A stretch of DNA of 64,000 nucleotides from Virgibacillus siamensis (GCF_900162695.1 NZ_FUIH01000007.1:1984001-2048000); one strand, 5' to 3'; shown: positions 36,046 to 45,450, counted from the stretch's first letter. Notes: generated from the letters alone by a model not told the origin. Translations and numbers: made by a program.

Positions 36046-36543
36046 TTACGTTTCCCTGTTCATCGGAATGAAAAAAAGAATCATCGTGACTAGCGGAACA
36101 AAAATGGAAAACAAAATAAACCATAATCCTAATGTTGAATACCCATGTGCCGCCTGAACAGTTTCATACGTTGCATAGGAAAGAATCAGAACGATCTCAA
36201 AGTTAAAAACAGCCATCATTGTTCTCGCCAACCGGTAAATTCTCGAAGCATTCTTTTCCGTGATTGTTACTGGCAGGTTAAAAATATGCGGTACTTTATT
36301 CAGAAAATACATCATAAGAAAAGTGGCTGTTGTGATAGCCGGTAATATGAATAAAGAAGATTTGTTTCCCCATCCATCCGCTTTCCCCTGCGCATTAAAA
36401 TGGGTTGGAATACGGTCCGGAAGATTATCAAACTGATAAATGGCGTAAACAATACTTGCAATAATAATCATTACAGACAGGAGATTGAAAAACCTTTCCC
36501 ATCCGGTTGCAGGGACTTTGATTTTTGGATTGTTCAGATTCAT
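36046..36543 (-). CDS. DUF1648 membrane protein
   Basis: 165 residues with about four membrane segments. DNLPDRIPTHFNAQGKADGWG is the hallmark of the DUF1648 domain, found in SdpI-like and related membrane proteins. SdpI itself gives immunity to the toxin SdpC in B. subtilis; this protein lacks the rest of SdpI, so immunity is not claimed. ATG at 36543 follows GGAGG-like AAGGAG. Confidence 0.85.
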   Translation of the reverse strand: MNLNNPKIKVPATGWERFFNLLSVMIIIASIVYAIYQFDNLPDRIPTHFNAQGKADGWGNKSSLFILPAITTATFLMMYFLNKVPHIFNLPVTITEKNASRIYRLARTMMAVFNFEIVLILSYATYETVQAAHGYSTLGLWFILFSIFVPLVTMILFFIPMNRET

Positions 36544-36732
36544 TGTTTTCTCCTTCCATTTTCATAAACCTTGTTGACCGGATGGTTAAAGCTTTATCTC
36601 TTCCACCGCATCCTCAACTGGAAATTTTCCTTCTAAAATGATAGCATACAATATCATATGTCAATAAGAAAGCGTATACGGCATTCTTTTTGCTATAATT
36701 AATGAAATAATAATTCAAGGGAGGTAATCAAA

Positions 36733-38376
36733 ATGATAACAGCAACTTGGGACTGGTTATGGGATAAGCATGATCAGGCAAAAGATTTGATCCGTTTTTT
36801 TGTAAAACCGAATGACTCCAAGTTCGGTACACAAGGAAATGATCAAGCAGAAAATACAGCAGACGGTAACGGAGGGGGCAATAACCGCTCTTATAAACCC
36901 GCACAACTGATAGGGCTCTTTTTAGGTCCGGCACTATTTGTACTTACATTATTATTTTTTCAGCCTGAAGGACTGAATGATGCTTCACAGGCAATATTGG
37001 CCAGCACAATATGGATTGCTGTCTGGTGGATAACCGAAGCTTTGCCGATACCGGTCACATCGCTGTTGCCGATAATCCTATTCCCGCTTACAGGTGGACT
37101 TGATATCGGAGCAACGACATCATCATATGGTGATGATACTATCTTCCTGTTTATGGGAGGCTTTATGATTGCCCTTGCGATGGAAAAGTGGAATCTTCAC
37201 AAGCGGATTGCGCTGTCAATCATTTCCATCATCGGCACGAACACGGAACGAATCATTCTCGGATTTATGGTCGCAACCGGGTTTTTATCCATGTGGATTT
37301 CCAATACAGCAACAGCCATGATGATGGTACCAATTGGACTTGCAATTATTTATCAGGTTTCCGAATCATTAAAGGATGATGATTCAATCGATACATCAAA
37401 AGAAAACTTCGGTTTTGGCAAGGCATTGATGCTGAGTATTGCCTATTCCGCATCACTTGGCGGTATCGGCACTCTGATCGGTACACCGCCAAACACCGTG
37501 CTGGCAGGTGCTATCAGCAATCTGTACGGAGTTGAGCTTTCATTTGCCAAATGGATGCTGTTTGGCGTACCGATTGCTTGGATATTTATTTTTATCACAT
37601 GGTTTTACCTTGTGAAAATAGCTCACCCGATGAAACTGAAGGAATTGCCCGGCGGCAGGGAAGTAATTCAATCCGAGAAGGAAAAGCTTGGGGCTCCATC
37701 GTTTGAGGAAAAAGCTGTTTTTGTCGTTTTCGTTGCGGCTGCACTTTCTTGGATCAGTCGATCTTTCCTGCTAGTCGAAATTAACGAAAATATCAACGAT
37801 GCCATTATTGCCATGACTGCAGCGGTTATCCTGTTTATAATACCAGCGAAAAACAAAAAAGGTGACCATTTGCTGGATTGGGATACAGCGGTCAAACTTC
37901 CGTGGGGGATTCTGCTCCTCTTTGGCGGTGGTTTGGCAATCGCTGCAGGATTTAAGAATTCCGGACTGTCCAAATGGATTGGTGAGCAATTAAGTGTGCT
38001 GGAAGGTATCAACATCTTTATTATTTTACTTGCTGTAACAGCATTGGTCATTTTCCTGACCGAAATAACATCGAATACTGCGACAGCATCCATGATGTAT
38101 CCGATTATGGCATCGCTTGCGGCAGCGCTCGGTGTTCACCCGTTCGCTGTCATGATTGCTGCTGGTGTGGCCGCTTCCTGTGCCTTTATGCTGCCGGTTG
38201 CCACCCCGCCAAATGCGGTTGTTTTCGGTTCGGGATATTTACGAATACCAGATATGGCCAAGGCTGGTTTTGCATTGAATATCATCGGCATTATACTCGT
38301 TTCCCTCGCTGTTTACTTCCTGCTTCCGGCAGTGTGGGGACTGGAACTGACTGAAGTACCGGAAATGCTGAAATAA
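36733..38376 (+). CDS. DASS family sodium:dicarboxylate symporter
   Basis: 547 residues with about 12-14 membrane segments. The two conserved DASS signatures are seen: GGIGTLIGTPPN and, near the C-terminus, the SNTATA repeats (SNTATAMMMVP and SNTATASMMYP) and ATPPNA that bind Na+ and the dicarboxylate. It resembles the SdcS group that imports succinate, malate and fumarate. The N-terminal ~55 residues are a charged cytoplasmic extension. ATG at 36733 follows GGGAGG. Array B lies 39 bp downstream. Confidence 0.9.
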   Translation: MITATWDWLWDKHDQAKDLIRFFVKPNDSKFGTQGNDQAENTADGNGGGNNRSYKPAQLIGLFLGPALFVLTLLFFQPEGLNDASQAILASTIWIAVWWITEALPIPVTSLLPIILFPLTGGLDIGATTSSYGDDTIFLFMGGFMIALAMEKWNLHKRIALSIISIIGTNTERIILGFMVATGFLSMWISNTATAMMMVPIGLAIIYQVSESLKDDDSIDTSKENFGFGKALMLSIAYSASLGGIGTLIGTPPNTVLAGAISNLYGVELSFAKWMLFGVPIAWIFIFITWFYLVKIAHPMKLKELPGGREVIQSEKEKLGAPSFEEKAVFVVFVAAALSWISRSFLLVEINENINDAIIAMTAAVILFIIPAKNKKGDHLLDWDTAVKLPWGILLLFGGGLAIAAGFKNSGLSKWIGEQLSVLEGINIFIILLAVTALVIFLTEITSNTATASMMYPIMASLAAALGVHPFAVMIAAGVAASCAFMLPVATPPNAVVFGSGYLRIPDMAKAGFALNIIGIILVSLAVYFLLPAVWGLELTEVPEMLK

Positions 38377-38414
38377 AGTTGTTTTAAGGGCAAAAGCTGA
38401 TAACCACTGATGAT

Positions 38415-38525
38415 GGTTGATTTTACTTTCTTGAAGGTTGATTAACTCTTGATAAGGGTTGATTTATACTTGATGAGGGTTGATTAATACGGCTTGATGG
38501 TTGATATCATCATACGAAGGTTGAT
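38415..38525. repeat. GGTTGAT phased repeat array B, six copies
   Basis: Exact heptamers GGTTGAT start at 38415, 38436, 38457, 38478, 38499 and 38519: periods 21, 21, 21, 21 and 20 bp. Most units also carry an upstream CTTGA(T) half-word (for example TTGATGAGGGTTGATT). It lies between convergent genes (DASS transporter and MFS), as array A does, with the same copy number, strand and period. The stop codons exclude a coding role. Confidence 0.85.
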
Positions 38526-38580
38526 TTCCGTCAATAAAGTTTGAGAATAACCGCCTAATATCAGATATACCCGGAAAGCC

Positions 38581-39771
38581 TCATGCATGTGAGGCCTTCC
38601 TTTGTTTTCGCACAAATAGTATAAATACTGCAGGAAGAATTGCGGCAACCAAAACAAGTCCCGTCCAGCCAAACATACTCCAAGCTGGTCCCATTGCCGT
38701 GCTGCCGAGGGAAACCCCAATATAATAGGATACAAGGTAAAGACTGGATGCACTGCCCTTATGATGTGTTACTTGATCACTGACTGATGCAGCAGTCAAT
38801 GAATGCGCCGTAAAAAAGCCCAGACATGCGACACACAAACCAATTATCAAGAGCCATAGTACACCACTAAGGGTCATCAGGATACCGCATGATAATACGA
38901 CAATCCCTGCAAGCCGAACTTTCCGGAGACCAATTTTCGAAGCAAGCCATCCTGCCAGTGGTGATCCGACAACACCCAGGCCATATGCAAAAAACATATA
39001 GGATATGGTCTTCAGGCTCAATGAAAATGGCGGCTCTTCTAAATAAAAAGGTAAATACGTCCATATTCCGGTAAATGAAAACTGCAAGACTACCCCGAGA
39101 CCGAAAATCAACAGCAGTGTTGGATTTTTTAAATGAAACATAAATGCTTTAATATCTTTTGAAAAGGTTTGTTCACTTGATTGGAAAAATTGTGATTTTG
39201 GCAGCATAAAAAATACTGCCGCCAGAATGATTGCACCTATTACGGCCAACACATAAAATGACATCTCCCAGGAATAATGGTCCGTTAAATATCCGGTAAG
39301 GACCCTCCCCATCATGCCTCCCAGTGCATTGCTGGAAATATAAAGAGCTGTTGCGACCTGCACACTCTTCCGATCAATTTCTTCACTTAAGTATGCGAGT
39401 GATGCGGCCGGCAAGCCAGCCAATGCAAAACCTTGCAGCAAACGTAATATAAGGAGCAAAAAGAAGGAATCGGAAATCGGAATCAGAAAAAAAGGGATGA
39501 CCGATCCAACCAGTGAAAGTTTAATAAAGACAGTTCGTCCATGCCGGTCAGAAAGAAACCCGAGCACAATCAGACCGATGATCAGCCCAATAATCGTTAG
39601 GGAGAGTGCAAGACTTGATTCTGACACAGTTACCCCGAATTCCTTAACAAACACCGGCAAAAGCGGTTGTACTGCATACATGCTTGCAAACACAAAAAAG
39701 GATGCAAGAGCAAGACTAAGGGTAATCCGCCAAAAGGACTGATCATGCATTGTGTATGTTCGTTGCTGCAT
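38581..39771 (-). CDS. MFS transporter (YnfM-like efflux type)
   Basis: 396 residues with 12 membrane segments. Motif A-like GFLSDRHGRTVFIK follows segment 2, and a second copy GWLASKIGLRKVR is found in the C-terminal half. The similarity is to arabinose or drug efflux permeases of the DHA1/YnfM type; substrate unknown. ATG at 39771 has GGGTGTGAAG upstream. It lies 21 bp downstream of the CynX-like gene, so both may share one message. Confidence 0.88.
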   Translation of the reverse strand: MQQRTYTMHDQSFWRITLSLALASFFVFASMYAVQPLLPVFVKEFGVTVSESSLALSLTIIGLIIGLIVLGFLSDRHGRTVFIKLSLVGSVIPFFLIPISDSFFLLLILRLLQGFALAGLPAASLAYLSEEIDRKSVQVATALYISSNALGGMMGRVLTGYLTDHYSWEMSFYVLAVIGAIILAAVFFMLPKSQFFQSSEQTFSKDIKAFMFHLKNPTLLLIFGLGVVLQFSFTGIWTYLPFYLEEPPFSLSLKTISYMFFAYGLGVVGSPLAGWLASKIGLRKVRLAGIVVLSCGILMTLSGVLWLLIIGLCVACLGFFTAHSLTAASVSDQVTHHKGSASSLYLVSYYIGVSLGSTAMGPAWSMFGWTGLVLVAAILPAVFILFVRKQRKASHA

Positions 39772-39792
39772 TTTTCTTCACACCCCTACATT

Positions 39793-40989
39793 TTAGTCCA
39801 GAACGTATTTGTCCCGGCCTGCTCCCATTCCAAACAGCATTACCATAATTGAAACACATATTAATGTAACAAGCGGAATGTTCCAGGAATGAGTAACATC
39901 ATATAATAATCCAATCAGCATCGGACCTACCGCCGCAAGACAATACCCAAGGGACTGAGCCATCCCTGAAAGCTCCGCGGCGTGTCTGGCATTACGTGCG
40001 CGCATACCAAGAAAGGCGAGAGCCAAGGCAAAGCTTCCACTAAGTGTAACGCCAATTAAAATCGTGCTGATCACCATGGTAGTGTAAGATTCACCAATCA
40101 GCAGCCCACCATACCCGCAAATGCCGGAAATCGCCATTACCAGTACAATTCCACGCTGTGACTTGAATTTACCCGCAATTACCGGTACAAGAAAACTGGC
40201 CGGAAGCCCGATAAACTGCGTAAAGGATAGCATCCATCCGGCCGTTGCCATGCTCGCACCGTACGCATGCAGAATTTCCGGAAGCCACGAAATAGTTACG
40301 TAAAACAAAAAAGACTGAAACCCCATAAAACAGGCAACCTGCCATGCAAGTGGGGATTTCCACATCCGATTATCACTGACAGGCACATATTTCATTTCCA
40401 CATCATGCTTCTGCCAATTTGACCGTGATAAATAAATCCACAACACAATCGCAAATACTGCTGGTATGACCCAAATAAATAACGACCATTGCCAGCCCCA
40501 ATTCAGTCCCCGCGCGAACGGAATACTTAACCCGGATGCTGTAGCAGCGAATATTCCCATGGCAGTAGAATATACACTTGTCATTAACCCGACTTTTGTC
40601 GGGAATTTTTCCTTGATAACGCCTGGCAATAGCACATTTAAGATTGCAATTCCCAGTCCGACAAACAATGTTCCCAGAAATAACAATGCTACAAGCGAAA
40701 TGGACCGGACTGAAATTCCAAATAGCAATAAAATAAGTCCTAATAAAAGTGTCCGTTCATTTGTATACCTGTTGCTTATTTTAGGTGCGACCGGTGACAT
40801 AACTGCAAATGCAATCAGCGGCAGGCTTGTCAAAATCCCTGCACTCCAGTTGGAAAGCCCGATGTCGTCACGAATAATTCCAAGTAAAGGCCCGACAGAC
40901 GTAATTGCCGGACGCAAATTAAATGCAACAAGTATAATTCCTATAACAAGCAATATGTAGTACGATTTCAGTTTATCCTGATTAGGCAT
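39793..40989 (-). CDS. MFS transporter of the CynX/NimT family
   Basis: 398 residues, 12 membrane segments. NLRPAITSVGPLLGIIRDDIG in the first helix region is the fingerprint of the cyanate/2-nitroimidazole permease family. Substrate uncertain. ATG at 40989 follows AAAGGACA. Likely first gene of a two-gene unit with the next MFS transporter. Confidence 0.9.
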   Translation of the reverse strand: MPNQDKLKSYYILLVIGIILVAFNLRPAITSVGPLLGIIRDDIGLSNWSAGILTSLPLIAFAVMSPVAPKISNRYTNERTLLLGLILLLFGISVRSISLVALLFLGTLFVGLGIAILNVLLPGVIKEKFPTKVGLMTSVYSTAMGIFAATASGLSIPFARGLNWGWQWSLFIWVIPAVFAIVLWIYLSRSNWQKHDVEMKYVPVSDNRMWKSPLAWQVACFMGFQSFLFYVTISWLPEILHAYGASMATAGWMLSFTQFIGLPASFLVPVIAGKFKSQRGIVLVMAISGICGYGGLLIGESYTTMVISTILIGVTLSGSFALALAFLGMRARNARHAAELSGMAQSLGYCLAAVGPMLIGLLYDVTHSWNIPLVTLICVSIMVMLFGMGAGRDKYVLD

Positions 40990-41206
40990 GAAATAATTGT
41001 CCTTTCATAAAAGTAACTCAATCTAATATAGCACAAACAGTTATGGTTAATTAATCAATACGTTTTGCGAAAACATGATTAGAATCAGTTAACATTCACA
41101 GGACATTTTTACTATTTTCAAGCAAATAAAAGATATTTTTTGCACTAAATTGCAGTATTAACTGTTTTTTTCTTTTCTTAACTGTAAAATGTGGTATACT
41201 ATAGGT

Positions 41207-41341
41207 ACAATTAAGCATATAATAAAAGACCACAGCTGCAACTGTGGTCTTCAGATAAGCGGTTCCCCCAGGGGATCAGCTTTCACAGAATAGGCCTCTC
41301 CCATCAACACTTCGAGGGTTAATAGGGAGGTCTATTTTTTA
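41207..41341 (+). ncRNA. Putative antisense RNA antitoxin of the holin-like toxin
   Basis: Plus-strand extended -10 box TGGTATACT (41192-41200) predicts a start near 41207. The transcript would fold into AGACCACAG...CTGTGGTCT (41227-41250) and end at the hairpin TAGGCCTCTCCC...GGGAGGTCTA (41291-41334) plus T run at 41335-41340. It runs against the 3' end of the toxin message, as RatA does for txpA and SR4 for bsrG. Boundaries are predicted, not measured. Confidence 0.65.
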
Positions 41342-41433
41342 TTGGTAATTTCGACAATGAGCCTCAGCAAGGCAATCAGCAGCGTTCCAAACGCAAGCAT
41401 CATCATAATTGCTTCGAAAAAACCCAATGGCAT
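41332..41433 (-). CDS. Holin-like type I toxin, 33 residues
   Basis: The minus strand encodes MPLGFFEAIMMMLAFGTLL, then IALLRLIVEITNKK. One hydrophobic helix followed by Lys-rich end, and the pattern FEAxMMMxAFGTLLIALLxLI, is that of the putative holin-like toxin family of Bacillales (Hol_Tox), which depolarises or permeabilises the membrane when not silenced. ATG at 41433 follows AGGGGGTG with short spacing, as in related loci. The stop codon lies in the stem of the antisense RNA terminator, so messages overlap at the 3' end. Confidence 0.8.
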   Translation of the reverse strand: MPLGFFEAIMMMLAFGTLLIALLRLIVEITNKK

Positions 41434-41493
41434 CACCCCCTCATTAACTGGGTCAGCCGACCAATCCCTAAAAGAACATTATCTCTATTACAT

Positions 41494-41502
41494 AGTATAG
41501 CA
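41494..41502 (-). promoter_or_regulatory. Extended -10 promoter of the toxin gene
   Basis: Minus strand TGCTATACT, an extended -10 element, 61 bp upstream of the toxin start codon. No good -35 is visible. Confidence 0.55.
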
Positions 41503-41760
41503 CAAATTTCGGTAAAAATACGAACAAATGTTTGGTTTGTGGAAAGTGGTACATTTTTTTGCTGGGCCATTTGAGGGATTTTTAAAGGGTGGAATGCTAT
41601 ATGTGCCGTTATTCGGCAGTCTTATTCAACTGGTATAGGCAAAAGGAGCTTCTTTGTGTGCTTGTATACTCTATTATATGCAGGTTGTTTTCAGATTCGT
41701 AATGAATTTGTGCGGATTTTGGCAACTTGGATTGCTGCCAACAAAAATGAGCAAAATAAT
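41503..41760. other. Gene-free stretch upstream of the toxin
   Basis: No convincing gene, repeat or RNA is visible here, apart from the fabI terminator at its end. Several plus-strand TATA-like words have no gene after them. Confidence 0.5.
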
Positions 41761-41787
41761 ACGGACACTCCTTAAAGGAATGCCCGT
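41761..41787 (-). terminator. Terminator of fabI
   Basis: Inverted repeat ACGGACACTCCTT / AAGGAATGCCCGT (41761-41787) with wobble pairs, just after the fabI stop. Confidence 0.65.
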
Positions 41788-41794
41788 TAAATAA

Positions 41795-42574
41795 TTAGGA
41801 TCCTGCAACAATATGGAACCCGGAATCTACATGCAATACCTCACCAGTAACACCTCGCGCCATTTCACTTAACAGAAATAATGTAGCGTCCCCTACCTGA
41901 TCATGATCGATCTGCCGGCGGAGCGGTGCCTTTTCTTCAATTACTGACATTTTTTCATTGAACCCGGAAACACCTTTTGCGGAAAGTGTACGGATCGGCC
42001 CGGCTGATACAGCATTAACGCGAATGCCATATTTGCCGACATCTTCTGCAAGATAACGTACACTCGCTTCAAGAGCGGCTTTGGCAACACCCATCACATT
42101 GTAATTTGGTACAACCCGTTCAGCACCAAGGTAAGTTTGTGTTACAATGCCGCCACCCTCGCTCATCAATTTTTTTGCTTCCCGCGTAACCGCTACAAGC
42201 GAATATGCGCTTATGTTTTGTGCCATCAAATACCCATCACGGGATGTATTTGCATACTCACCGGTAAGTTCATCGCGATTAGCAAAAGCAACCGAATGGA
42301 CCAGGCCATGAATAGTTCCAACCTTCTCTCCAATTTCCTGGAATGCATGTTGAATGCTTTCATCATTTTCTACGTCACAGGAAACAACCAGCTTCGCATC
42401 CATTTCATTGTCAGCCAGCAGCTTCTCCAGTTTTTTCTTGGAACGCTCCTGCCGGTATGTAAAAATCAGATTGGCCCCGGCATTTTGGAGTGATTTCGTA
42501 ATCCCCCAGGCAATACTGCGGTTATTCGCCACACCCATGACAACAATATTTTTATCGTGCAACAATGAATTCAT
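41795..42574 (-). CDS. fabI: Enoyl-ACP reductase, FabI type
   Basis: 259-residue short-chain reductase that carries out the last reduction in each fatty-acid elongation cycle with NADH or NADPH. Seen: the modified glycine motif GVANNRSIAWGI, ISAYSLVAVTREA, and the catalytic YNVMGVAK (Tyr-x6-Lys). It is the target of triclosan in other bacteria. ATG at 42574 follows CGGAGGTAC. A FapR box lies just upstream, so it belongs to the FapR regulon as in B. subtilis. Confidence 0.96.
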   Translation of the reverse strand: MNSLLHDKNIVVMGVANNRSIAWGITKSLQNAGANLIFTYRQERSKKKLEKLLADNEMDAKLVVSCDVENDESIQHAFQEIGEKVGTIHGLVHSVAFANRDELTGEYANTSRDGYLMAQNISAYSLVAVTREAKKLMSEGGGIVTQTYLGAERVVPNYNVMGVAKAALEASVRYLAEDVGKYGIRVNAVSAGPIRTLSAKGVSGFNEKMSVIEEKAPLRRQIDHDQVGDATLFLLSEMARGVTGEVLHVDSGFHIVAGS

Positions 42575-42625
42575 ATATGTACCTCCGCTTAATTGAATAA
42601 AATTTCTATTTATAATGTAGCATAA

Positions 42626-42642
42626 TTAGCACCAGGTGTTAA
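42626..42642. promoter_or_regulatory. FapR operator upstream of fabI
   Basis: TTAGCACCAGGTGTTAA, a near-perfect 17-bp palindrome matching the FapR box (TTAGTACC-type arms), 52 bp before the fabI start and overlapping its likely promoter. FapR represses this regulon until malonyl-CoA accumulates. FapR itself is not in the window. Confidence 0.8.
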
Positions 42643-42836
42643 ATCGGACGGATAGCATTCTCAGTCCCGGAGCATTTCTGATAGCGTCATTGCTTTCAAA
42701 ATGTGACAACTTCAGCCGATAATTTGTGAACTTAAGCTGATTTTGCCAAGCCCCCCTATTCAGCAAAATGCACATTGCCATTTATGGAATTTTACGCTAC
42801 TTTAAAAGAGTAAAAAAAATAAAAGGGGGAACTACT

Positions 42837-44168
42837 TTGAAAGCATTGACCAGTTTTTTTGACAGGATGGTTCAGCGTTTCTTACCTGACGCGTTTTTAT
42901 TCGCCATTATTTTAACATTGGTTGTTTTTGTTTTGGGGATTGCCATCATGGGAAGCTCTCCAGTTGAAATGGTTCAATACTGGGGTGATGGATTTTGGGA
43001 TTTATTAGCTTTTGCGATGCAAATGTCACTTATTGTCGTAACCGGTTATATTCTTGCCAGCACCCCGGTTGTACGGAATATCCTTACTAAAATCAGTACA
43101 CTGGCAAATACTCCGGGACAGGCAATATTACTTGTTACATTTACAGCCGGGCTTGCATGCCTTATCAACTACGGATTCGGGCTTGTTGTTGGTGCATTGC
43201 TGGCAATTCATGTGGCACGACGGGTACCGACAGTGGATTACCGGTTACTAATGGCGAGTGCATACAGTGGATTCCTGTTGTGGCATGGCGGCCTTTCCGG
43301 GTCCATTCCATTACTGATTGCAACTCCGGGACATTTTTTGGAAGATACGATGGGAATTATTCCGGTAACTGAAACATTGTTCAGCAGCTTTAATATCTTC
43401 ATTGTTTTATTTTTATTGGTAACACTTCCGTTTTTGAATAGGTTTTTAATGAAATCACGTGATGAATCAATAAATAATACAGACGCTTCCGCCTGGAAAA
43501 CAAATGACGAGGAAACAGAAGATGATATGCTGGATAAAAGCTCCATGACACCTGCCGACAAGCTGGAAAACAGCAGGATCATTTCGCTTTTGATTGGATT
43601 AATGGGACTTGGCTTTATTGTCTTTCATTTTGCGGCTAACGGGTTTGATTTAAATATAAATATTGTCAACTTTATCTTTTTGTTCTTGGGGATTATTTTT
43701 CACCAGACACCACGACGTTTTCTGAACAGTGTGACACATGCAGTAAAAAATGTTGGCGGGATCATTATCCAGTTCCCATTCTATGCAGGTATTATGGGCA
43801 TGATGGTTGCTTCCGGTCTGTCACAGGAAATGTCAATGTGGTTTGTTGGCATTTCGACCGAATTCACCCTTCCATTATGGACATTCATCAGCGCAGGAAT
43901 CGTTAATTTCTTCGTTCCATCCGGCGGGGGGCAGTGGGCAGTGCAAGGTCCAATCATGATTCCCGCTGCACTCGAAATTGGAGCGGATACTGCAAAGACA
44001 GCGATGGCTGTTGCTTGGGGTGATGCATGGACAAATATGATTCAGCCATTTTGGGCATTGCCGCTCCTTGCTATCGCGGGATTGAAAGTGCGGGACATCA
44101 TGGGCTTTTGTGTCATGATTTTATTGTACAGTTTCTTCCCGATTGCAATCGGTCTATTGTTTTTCTGA
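42837..44168 (+). CDS. Short-chain fatty acid transporter, AtoE family
   Basis: 443 residues with about 10-12 membrane segments. It has the AtoE-type signatures NYGFGLVVGALLA, LWHGGLSGSIPLLIATPGH and FFVPSGGGQWAVQGPI. AtoE imports acetoacetate or short-chain fatty acids in E. coli. TTG at 42837 follows AAAAGGGGGA with correct spacing; the frame from 42768 has no ribosome site. The gene stands alone. Confidence 0.9.
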   Translation: MKALTSFFDRMVQRFLPDAFLFAIILTLVVFVLGIAIMGSSPVEMVQYWGDGFWDLLAFAMQMSLIVVTGYILASTPVVRNILTKISTLANTPGQAILLVTFTAGLACLINYGFGLVVGALLAIHVARRVPTVDYRLLMASAYSGFLLWHGGLSGSIPLLIATPGHFLEDTMGIIPVTETLFSSFNIFIVLFLLVTLPFLNRFLMKSRDESINNTDASAWKTNDEETEDDMLDKSSMTPADKLENSRIISLLIGLMGLGFIVFHFAANGFDLNINIVNFIFLFLGIIFHQTPRRFLNSVTHAVKNVGGIIIQFPFYAGIMGMMVASGLSQEMSMWFVGISTEFTLPLWTFISAGIVNFFVPSGGGQWAVQGPIMIPAALEIGADTAKTAMAVAWGDAWTNMIQPFWALPLLAIAGLKVRDIMGFCVMILLYSFFPIAIGLLFF

Positions 44169-44175
44169 GTGGTAA

Positions 44176-44322
44176 AGTGGCTGGGAAAAAAGTGTTTTAT
44201 CCATTGTAAAATCCGAACAACCTATTGGAAAATGGAGTGAATAACCGCTTCGGAAATATACTACGCTAAATTCCTATTGTTCGTCTTTTGGATTACACGA
44301 TTCTGATATGTCCCAGCCTCTT
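44176..44322. repeat. Terminal-inverted-repeat element, short copy without GC-rich core
   Basis: Left end AGTGGCTGGGA at 44176 and right end TGTCCCAGCCTC at 44310-44321. The inner sequence matches the copy at 4071-4303 (AAAATGGAG-T/C-G-AATAACCGC, CGGAAATATAC, TGTTCGTCTTTT) except that the ~85-bp GC-rich module of the longer copy is missing and the CGGAAATATAC arm joins directly to TACGCTAA. Confidence 0.75.
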
Positions 44323-44367
44323 CAATTATCAAAAAAAAATTCACTCCGAAGCTTAGAAATCTGTCTC

Positions 44368-45294
44368 TCAATCAGCTTCACTCTCCACCAATTGCTCCCT
44401 GTTCTTCCCTCTCGATAATTGTGCAACAGCAATACCCGTTATAATCAGCAATGACCCTGCAATTATGCCCGCTGTCAGTTTCTCATCCAAAATCCACCAG
44501 CCAAGAAACAGACCGAAAACCGGGACAAGCAATGTGGACAAGGTTGCGCTTACCATGTCGATTACACTTAAAATTACGAACCATACGGTAAAACATAATG
44601 CTGAGGCCAAAACACCGGTAAACAATATGTAGAATATGCTTTCGCCGGTTATCTCCACTGAATCGCCCCACTCGGCAAACCATGTGGCAATCACAATACC
44701 CAGCGTTCCGAAAAGCATCTGATACGCCGAAACTTGCAACTGTGGCAAATGCTGCAGTTGCAAGCGGTAATAAACATTCGACCCTGCCCATGATACGGCT
44801 GCAATGACAATCAGTATTTCACCAAAAATGATTTGCGGATTCTGTACGAAAATTACATCCCAGCCCAAAATCGTCAACAATCCAAGCATTCCGGCAGTCA
44901 GACCAATCATCTTCCCCGGGTTCACCTTTTCTCCCAACAATTTCACCGCAAAAATGCTGCTCCAAAGCGGCATAGAGTACAGCAACACGGAAGATTTCCC
45001 GGCGCCGACAAACTGCATACCGTACATCACCAATAAAAATACAATGGCAGTCTGTAAAATCCCTTGTATAATTAAATGTTTCCACATTCCCTTTGGAGGC
45101 TTTTTCATTTTTAGAAGCAGAACGACTAACAGCAGTGTAACGGTCCCTGTTCCAAATCGTAACGCAGAGAATGTAAATGGTCCCATAAACTTAAGGGATG
45201 CTTTCATGTACACCCATGCATACCCCCAGATAATTGTGATAAGCAGCATCAGTAACCATACTGCCCATTTATGCTTCAACACGGAACTATTCAT
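44368..45294 (-). CDS. EamA/DMT family transporter
   Basis: 308 residues, ten membrane segments in two EamA repeats. IWGYAWVYMKASLKFMGPF opens the first and AVSWAGSNVYYRLQLQHLP the second. It is likely an efflux or uptake carrier for a small metabolite; the substrate is unknown. ATG at 45294 follows AGAAGG. Single gene. Confidence 0.9.
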   Translation of the reverse strand: MNSSVLKHKWAVWLLMLLITIIWGYAWVYMKASLKFMGPFTFSALRFGTGTVTLLLVVLLLKMKKPPKGMWKHLIIQGILQTAIVFLLVMYGMQFVGAGKSSVLLYSMPLWSSIFAVKLLGEKVNPGKMIGLTAGMLGLLTILGWDVIFVQNPQIIFGEILIVIAAVSWAGSNVYYRLQLQHLPQLQVSAYQMLFGTLGIVIATWFAEWGDSVEITGESIFYILFTGVLASALCFTVWFVILSVIDMVSATLSTLLVPVFGLFLGWWILDEKLTAGIIAGSLLIITGIAVAQLSRGKNREQLVESEAD

Positions 45295-45422
45295 TTCGTC
45301 ATACCTTCTTTCATACTATTCAACAAGTATAATAATTTCCTATTAAACTCGCAAATACGACAGGTTACTACATCTTTTTACCCAGACCATTTTACATAGT
45401 TTTGCAAACTTTCCCAATTTTT

Positions 45423-45450
45423 TTGCGTCCAATGAAGCATGGACTATATT
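45423..45450 (+). promoter_or_regulatory. Candidate promoter of the amiE-nagZ-namZ operon
   Basis: TTGCGT at 45423-45428 and TATATT at 45445-45450, spacer 16 bp, about 64 bp before the amiE start. GACTATA at its -10 resembles the half-site of the murQ palindrome. Confidence 0.5.

Noticed and set aside
36046..36543. SdpI immunity protein
   Set aside because: Only the DUF1648 half is present; the SdpI-specific C-terminal part is missing and no sdpC-like toxin is nearby.
38415..38525. Plasmid-type iteron origin
   Set aside because: The period fits iterons, but there is no replication initiator gene or AT-rich/DnaA-box region, and the surroundings are plain chromosome.
41227..41250. Terminator of the upstream MFS gene
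   Set aside because: The MFS gene is transcribed away from it and no T run follows; it fits better as the 5' hairpin of the antisense RNA.
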